A stretch of 64,000 bases of DNA from Triatoma infestans (Eukaryota > Arthropoda > Insecta > Hemiptera > Reduviidae): the NCBI GenBank assembly GCA_011037195.1, contig JAAEAF010003115.1:48087-112086 (forward strand). Direction: 5' to 3'. Positions 46,321-59,158 of this stretch are shown one piece after another; the first letter of the stretch is position 1, and the number at the start of each line of letters is the position of its first letter. The notes beneath the pieces were generated by a model. It saw nothing but the letters and a program-made list of their open reading frames with translations, had not been told where the DNA came from and made no database searches. The translations under genes and the position numbers were made by a program.

Positions 46321-48601
46321 AGTGGAGAAGTGGGTAGCCTCGGACATTTAAGCAAAAGTAAACTGGTATTCAGGAAATGGGGTAATATTACAAAAGCATA
46401 CACACAAAATATGCATAGATGTATAAACTTTAATTTTCATGAAATTAAGAAACAAAATAAAGCTCTTTATTATAAAACATACAGATTTTCAAACACTTAA
46501 GTTACCACTTGTTCATCAAAGTGGCGGGTAGCTCCGGACAAGTACTTTTATCATGTAAATGAAATTAATATATAAAAAAAAACATTTTTGCTTTGCTTAG
46601 CGGTGATCACAATGATAATAAGGCTCGGCCAAATCGATATCGGTGCATGCTTCATGGGCCCACCCTTTACAGTTGTTGCATTGGATCCAGTCTTCGTCGA
46701 AATTTTCCTCGCACAGAATGGAAATCGTGGTTTCTTCATCTATGGGTCGTTGTTAGTCTGCGGCAGCATTTTCCGTTCCACCTTTCTTAATATTCTTCTA
46801 CTTCGACTCTTTTGACCTGCCCTTATAGAGGCTTCTCTTACACTTTGTCCCATGGTTTCTAGTCTTTGATGGTTCCTTTTGTTCAAGGATTTCTATGTAT
46901 GGTGTAGATGTTAATATTTCACTTGCCTGTGCCCTCCGTTTCCGTGTGTTTATTTTCATGCATTTCATCTGTGGGTGAGGGATAGTTTCTTCAGAATAAG
47001 TTGAAAATCATTAGTGCTCCCTAGACATTTCATCGTCGGCTTGGAGATAACTTTCAGAGTTTCACTAGCTGAATTTTCCACTTTGTCAACAAGCTGAAAC
47101 TGTCTCTTTTTTTCTTGGCTTGTAGATGGCTGAGCACTTTGGGTGCTAGACGTATCACTTGAAGAAGGGTGGTGAATATCAGGTGAATTGAGATTCGACG
47201 CAATTGCAACTGAGTTTTTAGTTCTATCCGAAGACCGTTTGTCTGCCATAGGCTCTGAGGTTTCAGTCACAGATAGAGACGTTTCGCCTGGTGTAGTTTC
47301 TTGATTGCGTACCAGAAAATTTCCTGTAAAATCAAGGTTACTGAATACATTTGGGTTCATAGGGTAAATTCCCGTACTTGAGAAATCATTCAGTGCTAGT
47401 TCTAGACGACAGACCTTAGTGTACGCATTGTTCACAATGCCAGCAACATCATATTCCGTTATTCTTGATCGGGGATTCCTTCTCATCCAAAATGCACAAG
47501 CCTCTGAATATGCATTCTTGAGGGTTTCATAAACGTACGATCAAGCGAATGGAGCTTGTGGGATGTGTGAGGTGGTATGCTTAACATGTAGATATTGTTT
47601 TCACGAGCGAACTTGATGACCTTAAGATCTTTATGGCTACTATGCCCATCAAGTATAAGCAACATAGGATTATGTTTTGATGGCTGAACGAAATGGAAAA
47701 AGTGTTATAAGAGCTGCAGGAAAATATCTGAATTTATCCAGCCAGATGGATGGGCAACAGCTACACTTTCGACCGGAGAATTGATCATGAGCCGATCTTT
47801 CATTCTAACACGGGGAAAGATGAAAAGTGGAGAGATAAAGTATCCACAGGCACTCACGGAAACCCCTAAAGCTATGTTTTTACCTCTCTCTCCAGATGTT
47901 AGTTTTCCTACCTGTCGTTTCCCCTTTACAGAAATTACTTTATAATTTTCATGCATGCAGAAAATCCCTGTTTCATCTGCATTAAAAATGCGTGATGCCT
48001 GGAATTATAATTATATTTTGTGCATAATATATCTAGTTTCTTAAAGAAAAGCTCAACTTGAGTTTGATTGAAACCACTAGCTCTCATAATGCTTGTAGAT
48101 TCGTTTCCTTAGAACGAGCATAAAGCCATTATAAAAATCTTACGTGCAATCTTTTTTGTTTTATTAGATGAATGTGGTATTTTAATTCTTCGGCTAGTTA
48201 GGCCAATTTTAGAAATGCTTTTCTTGTCAGAGGCATTAACTGATTATCTAAATCCTTAATATGCTGTGCTAATTGTTCCTCATATTCATCTGGGAATGTT
48301 CGATTGAATCTATCTAGTTTAGCATTCAAGTTTACTTGTAAGCCAGACTTGATAGCGTTTGCTCTATCATGCAATGTGCTTTTCGATACACAAAAACGAC
48401 TGCTGCCTCTCTCATGATCATTTCTTCACTTATGCCTTTCTCTAGCGCCATTTTCATACTGACAGTATCCCAACAACCTCTGTCTGTCTTTTTCCCTTTG
48501 AACCTCGGCATATTTTAAGTCCTAAAACAAAAAGATAATGATTTCGAACTGTCCGGAGCTTCCCGCCATTTTCTGTCCGAGACTACCCTACACCCCGGAG
48601 T
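46321..48601 (-). mobile_element. pogo/Tigger-like DNA transposon
   Basis: The ends are imperfect inverted repeats: AGTGGGTAGCCTCGGACA at the left and, reversed, GTAGGGTAGTCTCGGACA at the right. Each is followed by a second, inner copy of a related box: GTGGCGGGTAGCTCCGGACA on the left (46522-46541) and ATGGCGGGAAGCTCCGGACA reversed on the right (48550-48569). The transposase is on the minus strand. TA duplications, expected for the family, were not resolved. Confidence 0.75.
46965..48509 (-). pseudogene. pogo/Tigger-like transposase (broken)
   Basis: It starts at ATG 48509-48507 (MPRFKGKK...), the usual beginning of a pipsqueak-type helix-turn-helix N-terminus. It then has the DDE_1 signatures FNADETGIFCMHE (about 47940-47990) and LLILDGHSSH (47635-47665), followed by the PPHTSH motif and MRRNPRSRITEYDVAGIVNNAY. 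The last 60 residues are Ser/Thr-rich. Several frame changes (near 48390, 48200, 48110, 47960 and 47480) and a stop near 47705 break it. The family joins single-stranded nicks through a DDE/D active site; this copy cannot be active. Confidence 0.85.
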
Positions 48602-48768
48602 TTAACGAAAAAATAATTACCAGTTCTTGGTTAACGTTACAGAATTAGTAAATTGGTAACTGTATCTTAATATTATAACTAAGTATTATGTAAGATAAAT
48701 ATTAAAACCATATGCTTACCTTGTTACTTTGGGTGAAGTTTATAATATAGAACGACGATGAACTTGGG

Positions 48769-49364
48769 CTTCTGTCAAGCGTAGCGACTCGTGTCGGGCG
48801 ATTTCATTTATGAGCCACTTCATTCCGACTTTGCTAGCGACTTGTTTGAAATGAAATAGTATGAAAATGGAAGTTGAAGAAATAGCTACGCTCGCCTATT
48901 TGTATCTTAATAGAAATAAAAAAAAACAAAGGAAAAGAAGATTTTGGATCCATCCGACTCTACAAGAGAAAATGTCCCAAAGTTTATATTATACAGTTTA
49001 CGCCTGAGAGAAGATAAAGTCAAATTTTTCAATTTTAGTGGAATGTCTGCTGCTGCATTTGATAAACTTCCTGCCATTTTACAAGAAAATCTAACTGGTC
49101 ACATAACACCGCCACGAGAGCAGCTATTTCACCTGAAGAAAAATTAGTTCTCACTCTTAGGTAAAAAATAAACAAGTCGCCGCTACACAGCTTCCGTGTG
49201 ACTGCACCGCACTAAATATACTTGTTGACTGTGTGGCTAGTGGCTCACAGAGTCGCGGAGTGACTATGGCGCGCCACTTGGCAAGAGGCGCGACTTTGTG
49301 CGACAGAAACAGAAACAGTAAAATGACTGTGTCGCGCGACACGAGTCGCTACGTCTGACCTAGG
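48769..49364 (+). mobile_element. Short PIF/Harbinger element with 28-bp inverted repeats
   Basis: Inverted repeats at 48774-48801 (GTCAAGCGTAGCGACTCGTG...) and 49332-49359 match with three differences in 28 bases. Another seven bases outside pair loosely. The interior holds only the N-terminal part of a Harbinger transposase, so it is a deletion derivative that would need a full-length relative to move. Three-base target duplications could not be confirmed. Confidence 0.8.
48869..49147 (+). pseudogene. HARBI1-like transposase N-terminal fragment
   Basis: From ATG 48869 it reads MEVEEIATLAYLYLNR...RRFWIHPTLQE. After a frame change near 48985 it continues REDKVKFFNFSGMSAAAFDKL and ends near ITPPREQL before a stop. 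WIHP and F-x-x-F-x-M-x-x-x-x-F-D-x-L are standard near the N-terminus of PIF/Harbinger transposases. The DDE catalytic region is deleted. Confidence 0.7.
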
Positions 49365-49676
49365 TCTTAACCTTTCACTATAGTAACAGATGATCACTGA
49401 ATTTTGTTTAACAATCAGAATTAAATTCAGAAGGCAGGGAACAAAAACGTGCCGAAATTTTGCTGAACTATGGTATCATTTGCGATAATTACATGTGCCC
49501 GGGGCCTCTGTCCAAGGCTACCGCCCAACTTCTCCCCTATAAATAAAAGCCTTAACAGTTTAACTTAGTTTTAGTCTAGTACGAATACGTATCTAGGGTA
49601 GGTGGATAAAATCAATGGACATTTCAATTTCTGATCAAAAAAAAAAATAGAAATTGAAAAGTTGATGTTTAGCGAA

Positions 49677-50300
49677 AAAAATCTGATGTGAAACACTCAC
49701 AAGACGCTAATTAATAAAATTTAATCAAGAAATTTTCTTTAAAATTGTAACGTTACAATGTTTTGTTGATTTGGCCATAAAAATGGTGGTGGGGATTTTA
49801 TTTGTATATCTGAACGGGCTTATGTGAAGCGCTCTATGTCAAAATCTACAATGCGTTTGCAAATATAAAATTAAACTTACTGACAGACTCCAAAATACCT
49901 CTCCAAAATCAATTTCAAATAAAAAATATCTATTTTTCTATCTATGCAGCAAACATTCCAAGTTTTGAAACCCCCTAAAGAAAATCGTAAATGTTTCCGA
50001 GAAAATTACAAAAACTCAAAAACCTATGCTGTAAAATTGTTATTTTACCCTCTTCTGCTTAATTTCAACAAATTTGGCATTCTACCAATGCTTCTAAAAT
50101 GTATATTATGTAGGTTGTAAAACCATACATTATACCCAAGCGGTACTTTAGAGAGAAGCTTAACGCTATTGTTTATCCACTACCTCAAAAAAATCAATTT
50201 TATTAGAAAAGTGTTACAAATAAAAGTTGTTTTTTCCAGTTTTCCAACGTTCCAGAATAACACATTTCTGGAGCTGTCGTCATGGCCTTCAGAAAGGCCT
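49677..50300 (+). repeat. Dispersed repeat family H, decayed copy
   Basis: The head CTGATGTGAAACACTCACAAG is at 49681. Weak internal landmarks continue to about 50240, where the copy meets the next one. Confidence 0.55.
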
Positions 50301-50309
50301 TTTAAATTT

Positions 50310-51013
50310 AGCCTAGTATACGACTTTCTCTTACTGCGAAATGGCAAATTTCCTTCACACTTACAATTTATTCTTATTAGTATTTAGAACTGTCGGCATT
50401 TTTATGGAAAAAATCACAAAAAACTGAAAAGCCTATTCAGTAAAGTCGCACTTCCGTTCATCCAATTTTCTTCAAAATGGGAATTTTGGCAACTCATATA
50501 ATTCTACTTAATATTATTTAGTTGACAGAATTGTAAAACACATTTTTGAACTGAAATAGTACTTTAGAGGAAACCATAACCTCACCCCTCCCCCAAAAGT
50601 GCCCTTAAATGAATTTTTGCGGAGAAATGTTAAAAAAAAAGTTGTAACTCTTTGTATGTGTAGTTGATAAACTAAGTTTAAGGAAAATCATTGGAGACGT
50701 TTTTGAGATAATCACAAAAAAAATGAAAAAAAAAAACAAACTAATAAAGTGGCATTTCTGGTTGATAGATTTTGCCCGAAATATTCGTGTCTGATGCGGT
50801 GGTAATACATAAACGGAATACCAAGTTTGAGCTTCCTGCAACTTTTTGTTTCTGAGATATTCTCTTCACATACATACAGACCATTTTCTAAAAACCACTT
50901 TTTTGGAGCTCAGGAGACCTCGGAATGTATATTTCTGGTGAAAATTCAATTTCGAAAATCTGGCCACGATCGCAATACTTCCCATTACTGTTATTATTAA
51001 GAGGAAGTAAGAA
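50310..51013 (+). repeat. Dispersed repeat family H, copy
   Basis: It starts at GACTTTCTCTTACTGCGAAATGG (50320). It has the CAGTAAAGTCGCACTTCCG anchor, the GATGCGGTGGTAATACATAAACGG junction that shows the uninterrupted target of the 10015 insertion, and the tail GGCCACGATCGCAATACTTCCC. Confidence 0.75.
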
Positions 51014-51279
51014 AATCGGCCAACCGGAATTGCCACTTTACCGAACGGATTTTTTTTTAGAAAACAATTTTCCAGGCATATTCATTTTAACCTCTTCAAG
51101 GAGAAGCTTGTTAATTAAAAATATTAATAATTTTTTTTTTTTTTATTTGATTATGTTTTATTCATATTGTATCGAAAGCAATTCAGTGAGCCAGAAAAAC
51201 ATTCGATATACTTAAGCAGTTGAAATTATGGTAAATTACGAATGAAATGATTTCATAAATTCAACAGCATCATAATTTG

Positions 51280-52110
51280 CAATTTTTTGCAACCATATTG
51301 TGATCGTGTCAAATTTTTTTATAACGAGTTTTTACCGGAAATAAACATTTTGAGGTGGTCCTCTGAGCCCGGAAAGTGTTTTTTAGAAAATAATCCCTGC
51401 GGGGCTGTGTTTGAACAGTAAAAGCTGAAAAAACAAAAATCAGATGAAGGTCAAAGTTAACATCTCATTTGGGTATCAGCGTGGGATAGGATGCGATAGG
51501 ATCTGTCAAAATCCCTCAACCGCAATACCTCTTTACTTATTCTACTTTTTTTGCTATTTTATCGAAAATGTCTCCAACGAATTTCTTAATATTAACTACA
51601 CACACGCACACATGTATGAAAAGCTACAACTTAATTTAACGCACTTTTTTAGGAAAATTCATTTGTAGAGGGTTTCATTTACATTGGAAGGGGGGGTTAT
51701 GTTTTCCTCTAAAGTGCTTTATTATCAGTTTATTTTACGATTCTATCATCTAAATAATATTAATTAGAATTAAATATGTTCCCAAATTCCGAATTTGATG
51801 AAAATTGGCCGGGAAGTGCTTATTTACAAAAGTTTTTTTCACTTTTCACTTTTCCGTAATTTTCTTCATTAAAATCTTTGACCTGGTTTTATTAAATTTG
51901 ATATAAAAACTATTTACGGAAACCTATACTTTTGTTTTGTGGGAAGGGAGAGGTTTAGTTCCCTAAAAAGTAAAAAAATACTCTCATTGATATAACACTG
52001 AAGGCAACTAAATATTTAGTAAGAATTATAAGTTTGAATAAAATCAGTCTTTGTAACTATGTAACATAAGGCGTCGGAATGTTTGACACTAGGTTTTTTT
52101 TTACTTCCAT
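51280..52110 (-). repeat. Dispersed repeat family H, reverse copy
   Basis: It opens with the reversed tail (TTGTGATCGTGTCAAATTTTTTT, 51298) and has reversed internal units with GGGTTATGTTTTCCTCTAAAGTGC. It ends at GAATGTTTGACACTAGG near 52078-52094. Confidence 0.65.
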
Positions 52111-52323
52111 CATAATCTCTGGATAAGATCAGAGTAACTTATTTTTTACACATACAAATATACTTATATACATGATTTACAATATTTACAAAGAAGTGAT
52201 TATTACAGAAGAATCAAATATTATCTATGCTGTCAAACGATGAGTGTTTTATTTTTATTATTGAGTGATTCTTTTGTGAAAAGATTAGCAACGTATTTTT
52301 TGCAGTTAAAATAATTTTAATTG

Positions 52324-53310
52324 AAAAAAATCTGATGTAAAACACCCATACGGCTTTCTTTTACTCCCCTTAATACAGTTATATACATAAACTGACAAAG
52401 TTTCTTTAAATTTCAAATTTTGCTCATAATGTGTCCTAACATAAATACAGTTGGAGAGGGAGGGGAGTGGGGCAAGTGCCAACCTACCAACCTAGACAGG
52501 TTGGATACAATAGATTATATTGTAGAGAGCGCCAACAACATTGAACAAATACATTTGGATTTTAACGTTTCAGATTACTCAGACCAGATTCTTAAAATCT
52601 GGAATTCTAATGAGTATTAATATTATATTACTGAGTTAGTATTTCAAAGGAAAGTTTAACGCTCCTATCTCTCCAAAAACAACTCAATTTCCTCAGGAAG
52701 ATGTTTCAAATAAAAGTGCTAGGTAAAAAAAAAAAGTAAAGTAATGCCTATTTTTTTAGGCGGGCTTAACGTCCAACTACCAAATTAGGTGTCGTGGACG
52801 GGGCGGAAGCACCTACTTTACAATTAACATTTTTTAAACAAATATAAAATTTAGCAGTTATACGCTGGACTCGAACTGGGGGGGGTCCTCCCACTTACAA
52901 GTCCATGCTCATGACCACTACACCAACACCCGCTCCAAAAGTGCTAGGTATTCATATGCGTAGATAGTATACGAAGTTTAAAGAAAATCATTGCAGCCGT
53001 TTTCGACAGAATCGTTGAAAAACCGGAAAAAAAAATCTACTGATTAAAGTCGCACTTTTGGTTGATGAATTTTGCCCGAAACCTTCGTTACAAATGCGAT
53101 GGTAGTACCTACCTAAACAGATTAGTGGATAATACGAAGTTTGAGCTTCCTGCGGTTTTTTATTTTTGATATATATTATTCTCACTCACTCACTCTCTTT
53201 CTGACACACATCGTTCGCTAAAAACATTTTTTCCGTACTCAGGGGACGTCAAATCATTCATTTCCGCTGTAAACTCAGTTTCGAAATTTTGCCACGATCG
53301 CAATAAACGT
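52324..53310 (+). repeat. Dispersed repeat family H, copy interrupted by SINE-A
   Basis: The head CTGATGTAAAACACCCATACGGC is at 52331. The copy is split at 52712-52950 by the SINE and its duplication, then continues with AAAGAAAATCATTGCAGCCG and ends at TTGCCACGATCGCAATAAACG (53299-53308). Confidence 0.7.
52726..52936 (-). mobile_element. SINE-A, copy 3, with perfect 14-bp target duplication
   Basis: AAAAGTGCTAGGTA flanks the element on both sides (52712-52725 and 52937-52950). On the minus strand it starts GGAGCGGGTGTTGGTGTAGT, has the A-box-like TAGTGGTCATGAGCATGG, the B-box GTTCGAGTCC (52867-52876 complement), the shared body and a TTACTTTAC-plus-oligo-T tail. The intact duplication makes this the youngest of the three copies. 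Confidence 0.93.
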
Positions 53311-55756
53311 GTCACTGTTCTAGAAGAGGTTAAGGGTGTTCAGGAGGAGGTGCATCTTACTAGGCTATCCTCTCGACTATTAATGAAATAAATGCTTCTA
53401 CCATCTGATTTTTTTTTTTTTAATTACTTCATTGAATTCCTGGAAACGCTGCATCCATAGGGGCGACATAACTATATCTAAGAAAAAGAGACTGTGAGAA
53501 ACCAGATTTTCGTCCATATATTTGGAAATTTTTTTCCCCAGGATTTCCTCAATACTGAGGTTCTCCTTAACCAAATACTTTGTTTTTTTTTTTTTTAGTA
53601 TTTATCGAGTTTTGAAATGGTCGGGGAACTGGAGCGACGCATTAACTCCCAACCTGAAAGTATTTGGAAATTCTTTTATTTTATTTCTTCTCCATATATC
53701 ATTTTAAGATAGGATGCCATTAATCGCTTTGAAATCTCATTCTTAGAGCCAGGACTTATGTTAGGATAAATACCAAGGAGCACAACTCTGCCTATCAGGC
53801 CTAAGTGGCACTGGCGACTACTGGTATTCGCGATTGCGCGACTGAACCCCCAGCTATTTGAAAAAAAATAAATAAATAAAAAAGTAGCATATTTTCTAAT
53901 TTTTATTTTTATTTCATATTTCAATTTTAAAAAATATTTTCATTTTTATATTTTTTAGTATATTTTTTTTTTATATTAGTGTAGTATTGGTTTTGACTTC
54001 TTTTTTTTCCACTTTATCTATATATCTTGATTGACTGATTGGTACGCTGTGTGTCTAGCAACCCGATCTATTTGGGCAGCACCCTTTGTATTGCAAATAT
54101 TTGCATTAAAGTGTTTCTCCCTAGTTTTCATAGTTATATTAATTGGTTTTAATTTATATTAATTAGTATTTCATAGTTATAGTAGTTACGAACATTAGTC
54201 ACAGTAAAAATTGTATATTTTGGCCTGATTATACAATTGTTTATATCAAAAAAATATTAATTAATAATTTTTGTTGTCAAATCGGAGAATCAGACATAAA
54301 AGAATAGGAACGTATATCAAGTATAGGAGCTCCTTTAATATGTTTGTTTAATGAATTGTGCACTATAGTGAATTGTATGTATACCAGGAGATCTATAAAA
54401 ATGTCGGAAGTTGGAGGCTTACAGTTGGGCGTCGCGCTGGAGAATTTAATATATATATAATTTCTTTGTGTTAGTATAGAAATGTGTATATTCTTATTAA
54501 CTTTTTTAAAATAAGAGTGAGGGTTACAAGTGCGTTGAACATTGAACGAACTTACCCGGAGTTATTTGCACATTCTACTTTGCCCTGTAACGGCGTTACT
54601 CATATTCGTTTTTTTTGCGATGTGATGTGCCTGTGCCAATGTATGGATTTTTATATATTATATTTATATTTATGTATTATTTTTATATTTATAAAAATTT
54701 GATGTTGGTATTGGTACTTAAAACATCACTAAGATATATGACTCAGCAAAGAATCGATGCTAACTCATTGACATTTCCTTTGAACCGACACACTTTATTT
54801 AGGTAATCAAAATTTCCTTTAAGTTAACCACTTAAGTTAACACAAACCGTACAACTCTTTTTTTCACAGTTCTTCTCTGGGTGCACAGTGACAGATTTAT
54901 TGTTAATAACATATTCAATATTAGGGGAGGGATGCAAGTTTTTACCTGGCTCCTGGCTTACTTCATGATTTCTATCTAGCCAAGCTACTAATAATGATAG
55001 GTAATGTAAGTAGTTAAAAAAAAAATGTTGAACCCCCACATATCCAAGTCAGGAGCCGCCACTGCTAAGTGGTATTCCAATCTTTATTGAAAGCCTGACT
55101 ATTAGGCCAGGTTTGGTGTCCATAATAATTTTTATTCCTATAATGAAGGTTAAATCAATAAAACGTTAAATAAGATAAACTTATTCTTCCTCATAAGATA
55201 TTCACTTAAATGTTTTGGAAGACTTATACGACTTTATTAAAAAATAAAACATAATTACAGATTTATCTCTTTATTATGCATCAAACAATTTATAGAAAAT
55301 ATGGTCAAATTTGTTGTTTCTAAATTTGAATTTACAGCTTATTAAAACAAATTTAAGTTAAAATATTATTACAATAAAATTAAAGAACAGAATATAAAAA
55401 TTGAATTTCATATATTTTATTACATTATAATACTGTAATGATGTGTGAAATTAATTTTATTCTTTAATGAAGGAAAACAATTTAAAATCATGGAAGTTTA
55501 CAAATTATGCATTTTTATTAGATTTATTAGCCTTGATAGTAAAAAAAACAAAAACAAAAAATCATAATTTAATGTGTACGCACACGATAATTATACAGGG
55601 CTTTAATTAATTATATAACCTTAAAACATTATGTACAATTTCTTTTTACATTTAAATTGTTATGTATATTCCAGTAGTATGATCTACAAAGTTCATAGGA
55701 CTGCATTTATCAAGCCAGTTTTATGGCAATTACTTGTACGAGTGAGTGTGAAAATA
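53311..55756. other. AT-rich intergenic DNA
   Basis: No gene is identified. A minus-strand frame at 54824-55039 contains a CxxC pair (KKSCTVCVN) but nothing else familiar. T- and A-runs are frequent. A (TA)n patch lies near 54450. Confidence 0.4.
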
Positions 55757-56470
55757 CTTAAAAAAAAAACTGGTGCGAAACACTCACTACAGTAAGAAAA
55801 AAAGGCACATAAGTAATACAGTATGAAATGTATTAAAATAGAAAAAACTTCAGTTTTTATTTTCCATTTTTTTTTTTTTTAATTTTTAATTTTTATTGAC
55901 AAATTTTCTGCAAACTTGGTATTTAAACATTAAATTGTCCTAACAATAATATAGAGAATGTGGATATACTACCTAGCCATGGCAGATAGTAATTCAAGTG
56001 ATTGCATTACCAAGACACAGCACAAATAACAAATTTAAAATCTAACGTGACAATATCTAAGAACCTTGCTAAAATCAATTTTTTTCGGAAAAAACTGATG
56101 GTAGGTTTGGTCAGCAGTTTTGTTGTCAGAAAATTCTTGGATCAGTTTTCGAGAACATTGCAAAAAAATCAAAAAACTTATTTATTTATTTATAAACGGG
56201 TTTATAACCAGTTACAAAAAAAAAACGAAATTGAGTAATTATACAATAAAAATAGTTAACTAATTAATTAATGTTCGCTCTAAAATTGAACTTTCAGTTA
56301 ATTAATTTTCTCCAAATATAGAATCATAGCAAATCATTTAAAGTAACTTAATATTACACGCTAGTAGTACCATAACAGATTGTATACAATTGGCATTCCA
56401 GATGGAAGGTTAACGTTGTTCTTTCCCGGAACTCTCCCCCCCCCCAAACTCAAATAAAATGATGTCATTT
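55757..56470 (+). repeat. Dispersed repeat family H, decayed copy
   Basis: The head CTGGTGCGAAACACTCACTAC is at 55770. Internal-unit traces (CAAATTTTCTGCAAACTTGG, CCTAACAATAATATAGAGAATGTGG) run to about 56460. The 3' end is missing. Confidence 0.5.
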
Positions 56471-57050
56471 ATATACTCAGCCAAAATGGGATAATAATTT
56501 TTTTTTTTTCATTAATAAATAACATTAATTGTTCTTCAAATCTATTTTTAATAACAATTCGCTAGCTAAATAATATCTTGTGGGGTTAATTTTGTTTACA
56601 CTTACTCTTGATTTGAAATGATGTAAAAAATAACAAATTTCTTGATAACTTTTATTTATTTATTTTTTCTCACCTCCTCAAGCCATCCTTAGGGCCAAGC
56701 GTTTTGTTTACTTTGTAACATGAAAACCCCATAAGATCATTTGCACTTTCTAGCCATCTGCCCTGTTTTGGGAGAAGTAAGAAGTACGATATTTAATAAA
56801 AAAAAATATTAACAGAAAATGAAGCTGTAAGTTATTTTAATGGGGAAAAATTGGTGCCAACTGTATCAATATTGATTTTTTTAAAATATTGACCTGCATG
56901 AACTACTTTAGGATAATTTATTAGTATTATTTTAAAAAGTTATGTGCTTAATTTTATGTTATGTTTTTTTAGTGAAACAGATATTCACTCGGAAGACGGC
57001 TATGGCCATTCCTAACAATGTTTTTTAATTTTTATAATAAACATGTATTC
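56471..57050. other. AT-rich intergenic DNA
   Basis: Nothing recognisable apart from A/T runs. The left end of the following Tc1-like element could extend into it. Confidence 0.45.
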
Positions 57051-57054
57051 ATTC

Positions 57055-58000
57055 ATAATAAGGGCCCGGATACGGCGGAGTCTCGATGCAATCAGATTTT
57101 GAATGTTCACTTGTCGAACAGCATCTCATGTTTCTTGTATGTAGGGCAATGTGGAGCTGTTGCAGAGTAGTTGGAGGCTGATCACGAGCTCTAGCACGCC
57201 ACTTGGTCATGTTGATTCATGGCCCGGAGAAGGTACAGGCCAATCGACCATATTTATACCCACTTCTTCAAAGAAGCGGGTGGCAACTTTAGCTGCGTGT
57301 GGAGAGGCATCATGCAATAGGATTAAACTGTCCCCGGTAAGTGGAGCAAAGGGTATGACAGTTCAACATACCTAGCAGCGGTTATTGCTCCATTTCCAAC
57401 TACAATTAAGTTCATGCAGGCCACCAAACTTATCCCAGCCCATACCATAATTGATTGTCATTGAAAGGAGTACTCCGCTAATAGTGCATTGAAAAAAGCG
57501 CTCCTCCTTGCCTTCTCCATACACAAATTCGATCGAATAAGACCAAATCGCGATTCATCTGTGAAGAGAACAGCCCCTCATTGCTCTCTAACCCAATGGA
57601 GATGCCGAGTGGCAGAAGCTCACCTACTTACCCGATAATTCCTGGTTAGTACCGACCCTGATACTGGTCTCCTAGCTATGAAACCTACTCCTAGCAGTCG
57701 TCTTCTTACTGTTTCACAGCTTACGGTGACTCCCGGAACTGTAATAAGTTATCTCTGAGCTCTGTTAGCTGTATGAAACCGACAGCTTAGAACTGAGAGC
57801 GAAAGAAATCGGTCATCCCGAACTGTTGTGACTCTTCTACAACCACTTCCAGTCTCCAACCGAATTCCCAGTTTCTCTAAAATGTACGACTGTTCGATGA
57901 ACCGCTGAGAATTGACAGAGCTAATCGTTCTGCCACATATAATACGCTATATCCTTCCTCTGCAAGATCGACTTGCGGTATCCTCAAAAGAAATTACCAT
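57055..58000 (-). pseudogene. Tc1-like transposase (dead)
   Basis: Minus-strand translation in shifting frames gives VTTVRDDRFL, ETVRRRLLGVGF, the first catalytic region LFTDESRFGL, SIMVWAGIS, a tract around the HDASPHTA position (read here as the degraded CMMPLHTQLKL), FFEEVGINMV, and a C-terminus RLRRIRAL. This order is diagnostic of Tc1-like elements. There are many frameshifts and stops. Terminal inverted repeats were not found. Confidence 0.8.
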
Positions 58001-58124
58001 TTTTCTGTTAATACAGTTGAACAAATAAAGTAATTTTAGGATAAAATTAAAAATAATGTGGAATTAAAAAAAAAAAAAACTTACGTTGTCTGTCCCTGAT
58101 CAGAAAGCTACACTAAATGAATTT

Positions 58125-58290
58125 CTACTGTTTTCAATTTTTATTCTCAAGAAAGTGTGTGTGAGAGAGGAATTTCTAAAAACCAGTTTTTCCGACTCAG
58201 CAGGGGCCTCACAATATAAATTTCTGATGAAACTCGATATTGAAAATTTGACACGATTGTAATATTTATGAGCTGTAACAGAAAGTAAAA
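58125..58290 (+). repeat. Dispersed repeat family H, 3' tail
   Basis: It ends with GAAACTCGATATTGAAAATTTGACACGATTGTAATATT and the decayed hairpin AGCTGTAACAGAAAGTAAAA (58271-58290). Confidence 0.6.
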
Positions 58291-59158
58291 TGATGTTGAA
58301 TGAAAAATGATGGGTGAAATGCTATGCTTTCCTCAAGGAGTAGTTTAGATTATCCCATTGACAGAAACTTGAAGACTAATAAATATTTAGTATAAATTAT
58401 AAGTATGAAGAAAATTTGTTAATTATAAATAACTCTGTTAATTGTAGTAAGGAAGTGTTAAATTATTATTTGCTCCCCAAAACTTTGCAGTTTATTTCTT
58501 GCAACAAACTCGACAAAGGACCTAATATTAAGAAAATGTTTATTGCTGTAAAAAATATTCTCAAGTAGTAAACACACGACGGAATAAAAATGAGCGCTCA
58601 TAAGTCTAATTTCCTAAACCAATTAATTAACCCTTCCCTACAAGAAAGAGAGAGAGAAGCAGTGTGTGTGTGTGGGTGTGTAAGTGGATTACAATTATGC
58701 GGAACAACATATTTCTACGCATTTATTCCCGATGATCATTTCTCACCATTTTTTTTTAAATTTACCTTCATTTTGTCTGAATATTATATTTTCCTCAAGA
58801 TTGTTACCTGATTATATAATTACAAGCATGCACTACTGAAAAAAAAATAATAATTATTATTTAAAAAAAAATATATATTTCGTTAGGTCAGATCAGTTAT
58901 TACATATTTACCTTCACAATGGAAAAAATTAATATACGTAATACAAACATTCAGAAAATATTTAAGTTTAAAAAAAAAATGAACCAAGAGAAAAAACTGA
59001 TTTGTGGTTTTTTTATATTGTTGGTGAGTATTTGAAACTCGATGTCTCATTTACCAGCAGCATTATCTGCAACAACTATTGCACAAACGTCAATACACTT
59101 TAGTTAATCATTCAAACTTAATTCAAATTTAATACAAATCTATTATTATTATTATTTA
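58291..59158. other. AT-rich intergenic DNA
   Basis: No gene; a GA/GT simple tract lies at 58645-58682. Confidence 0.5.

Noticed and set aside
54824..55039. Minus-strand frame with a CxxC pair, considered as a piggyBac-type C-terminus
   Set aside because: The single motif is too weak and no DDD transposase region is next to it.
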